DNA of 15,994 bases from Treponema sp. (GTDB lineage: Bacteria > Spirochaetota > Spirochaetia > Treponematales > Treponemataceae), in contig JAILNT010000385.1 of assembly GCA_024691265.1 (NCBI GenBank), positions 1-15,994 of the forward strand, in the 5' to 3' direction. The translations under genes and the position numbers were made by a program. Within the stretch, counting starts at the first letter, position 1; every line of letters starts with the position of its first letter. Shown one piece after another: positions 14,440 to 15,994 of this stretch. The notes beneath the pieces were generated by a model that worked only from the letters and a program-made list of their open reading frames with translations, was not told the origin of the DNA and made no database searches.

Positions 14440-15994
14440 ATGGAAACAAAGTCTGGCAAAAAGATTTCAATCCTTGATTCTACATTGAGAGATGGAGCTC
14501 AGGGAGAAGGGATTAGTTATTCTGTACAGGATAAGATACATATTGTCCAGGCTTTGGACGAGCTTGGAGTTTCTTTTATAGAAGCTGGAAATCCTGGTAG
14601 TAATCCTAAAGATATGGAGTTTTTTCAGGAAGCAAAAAAGCTCCAGTTAAAAAATGCAAAACTGGTTGCTTTTGGTTCAACAAGAAGAAAAGATTCTTCT
14701 TGTGCAGAAGATTCCAATCTTCAAAGTCTTCTTTCTGCAGAAACAGAAAATGTAGTAATATTTGGAAAATCATGGGATTTTCAGGTAACAGATATACTTC
14801 ATGCTACATTAGAAGAAAATCTTGAAATGATAAAAGATACCTGTTCCTATTTGTGTAAGCATAATAGAACTGTAATCTATGATGCAGAGCATTTTTTTAC
14901 AGGTTATAAAAATAATAAAGAATATGCAATGAAAACTTTACAGGCTGCTGTTGATGGAGGTGCAAGCGTATTGTGCCTTTGTGAGACAAAAGGCGGCTGT
15001 ATGTGTGGCGAATGTAAAAAAATAGTAGAAGATGTAGTAAAAGTTTTTGGAAAGCCATGTACTATAGGTATTCATACCCATAATGACTGCGGGCTTGCTG
15101 TTGCAAATACACTTCTTGCTGTAGAAGCTGGTGCTAGCCATGTACAGGGAACTTTGCTTGGCTTTGGTGAAAGAACAGGAAATGCTAATCTTTCTTCAAT
15201 AATCCCTAATTTACAGCTCAAAATGGGCTATTCTTGTATTGAAGATGAAAATATAAAAAAGCTTACTTTGATAAGCCGTCGTGTTGCAGAAATAACAAAC
15301 ATGGCTATAGAACCTGGCATGCCTTATGTAGGTCCAAGTGCCTTTGCTCATAAGGCTGGTATGCATATTGATGCAGTGTTAAAAAATCCAGCAGCTTATG
15401 AACATATTGAGCCTGAGTCAGTAGGAAATAATCGTGTGTTCTTAATGAGTGAAGTTGCAGGACGTTCTATGATAATTGAAAAGATAAGCAAGTTTGACCC
15501 TAGTATTACCAAAAACAGTCCTGTTGTAGCTGATATTGTAAAGAGGGTAAAAGACCTTGAACACGATGGATATCAATTTGAAGGTGCTGATGGTAGCTTT
15601 GAGCTTCTTGTTCGTAAAGCTATTGGAAAATACAGTCCTTTCTTCAAGCTTCATTATTATAGAACAAGTGGAGAACTTCCTCGTCTTGAAAAAGGTATAA
15701 CTTCTTTTGCACAGTTAAAAGTTGAAGTTGACGGTGAAATAGAAATTACAGCAGGAGAAGGAGACGGTCCTGTAAATGCATTGGATACAGCTTTAAGACG
15801 TGCCTTAGAAAGATTTTACCCTGATGTAAAGAATATAAGGCTTACAGACTATAAAGTTCGTGTCTTAGACGGAAAGAGTGCAACCGCAAGCCGTGTACGT
15901 GTACTTATAGAAAGTTCAGATGGATTTTCTCACTGGACAACTGTAGGAGTTTCTAGTGACGTGATGGAAGCCAGCTGGCTTGCTCTCGTAGACA
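14440..15994 (+). CDS. cimA: Citramalate synthase-type enzyme (alpha-isopropylmalate synthase family), 3' end cut by the window
   Basis: 518 codons are visible with no stop before the window ends. This family condenses acetyl-CoA with an oxo-acid; CimA uses pyruvate to make (R)-citramalate, entering isoleucine synthesis. Seen: DSTLRDGAQGEGISYS near the start with Arg17-Asp18, YDAEHFF with Glu150, metal ligands in HTHND (212-216), GTLLGFGERTGNANL, and the SAFAHKAGMHIDAV segment, then the C-terminal LeuA-type regulatory domain (about 400 on). The overall layout fits the long CimA type rather than LeuA. Odd: where most relatives have a DTNGG-like motif this protein reads CETKGG, with Cys179, 181, 187, 189 and 192 around it, and FFTGYK in place of FFDGYK. 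Start ATG has AAGGGG shortly upstream (GGGG at 14430-14433). Confidence 0.88.
   Translation, partial: METKSGKKISILDSTLRDGAQGEGISYSVQDKIHIVQALDELGVSFIEAGNPGSNPKDMEFFQEAKKLQLKNAKLVAFGSTRRKDSSCAEDSNLQSLLSAETENVVIFGKSWDFQVTDILHATLEENLEMIKDTCSYLCKHNRTVIYDAEHFFTGYKNNKEYAMKTLQAAVDGGASVLCLCETKGGCMCGECKKIVEDVVKVFGKPCTIGIHTHNDCGLAVANTLLAVEAGASHVQGTLLGFGERTGNANLSSIIPNLQLKMGYSCIEDENIKKLTLISRRVAEITNMAIEPGMPYVGPSAFAHKAGMHIDAVLKNPAAYEHIEPESVGNNRVFLMSEVAGRSMIIEKISKFDPSITKNSPVVADIVKRVKDLEHDGYQFEGADGSFELLVRKAIGKYSPFFKLHYYRTSGELPRLEKGITSFAQLKVEVDGEIEITAGEGDGPVNALDTALRRALERFYPDVKNIRLTDYKVRVLDGKSATASRVRVLIESSDGFSHWTTVGVSSDVMEASWLALVD

Overview
The window is low-GC DNA from a treponeme-like spirochaete (inference). 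The main support is the mglB-mglA-mglC operon. Its sugar-binding lipoprotein has the rearranged, circularly permuted domain order known for Treponema pallidum MglB-2 (TP0684), and its permease carries a long cytoplasmic helical N-terminal extension. Single-gene rpsU and rpsD units, tRNAs without an encoded CCA tail and sigma70-like promoters with 17-bp spacers fit the same picture. I see no mobile element, CRISPR array, phage gene or replication origin.

Layout. 1-263: an inverted duplication. The 3' end of gltB appears twice in opposite orientation around 65 bp that hold the first 18 codons of gltD; this looks like a fold-back at a contig end or a local rearrangement. 176-4708 (-): gltB, the glutamate synthase large subunit, preceded by a promoter and a terminator-like leader hairpin. 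4890-5654 (-): a two-helix membrane protein resembling DUF3592. 5844-6050 (+): rpsU, convergent with the mgl operon, with one terminator for each strand. 6206-10773 (-): mglB, mglA and mglC, a glucose/galactose-type ABC importer, with two hairpins after mglB that probably make the binding protein more abundant than the ATPase and permease. 10932-12595 (+): an M42-family metallopeptidase-like hydrolase translationally coupled (TAATG) to a zinc-dependent phospholipase C-like protein. 12802-12954 (+): tRNA-Val(UAC) and tRNA-Pro(UGG). 13145-13738 (+): rpsD. 13886-14344 (+): an unrecognised small protein with a four-cysteine tail behind an attenuator-like leader. 14440-15994 (+): a citramalate synthase-type enzyme that runs off the window.

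How the genes fit together. The window joins nitrogen assimilation (GltB with GltD, glutamine-dependent glutamate synthesis), sugar uptake (Mgl), a probable branched-chain amino acid precursor step (citramalate synthase) and translation genes (S21, S4, two tRNAs). Most units are short, with their own promoter and an intrinsic terminator. The most noteworthy points are the permuted MglB with its ligand residues conserved, the MglC extension, two leaders where a terminator hairpin directly abuts the Shine-Dalgarno sequence, the cysteine-tailed unknown protein, the cysteine cluster in the citramalate synthase active-site region, and the inverted duplication at the left edge.
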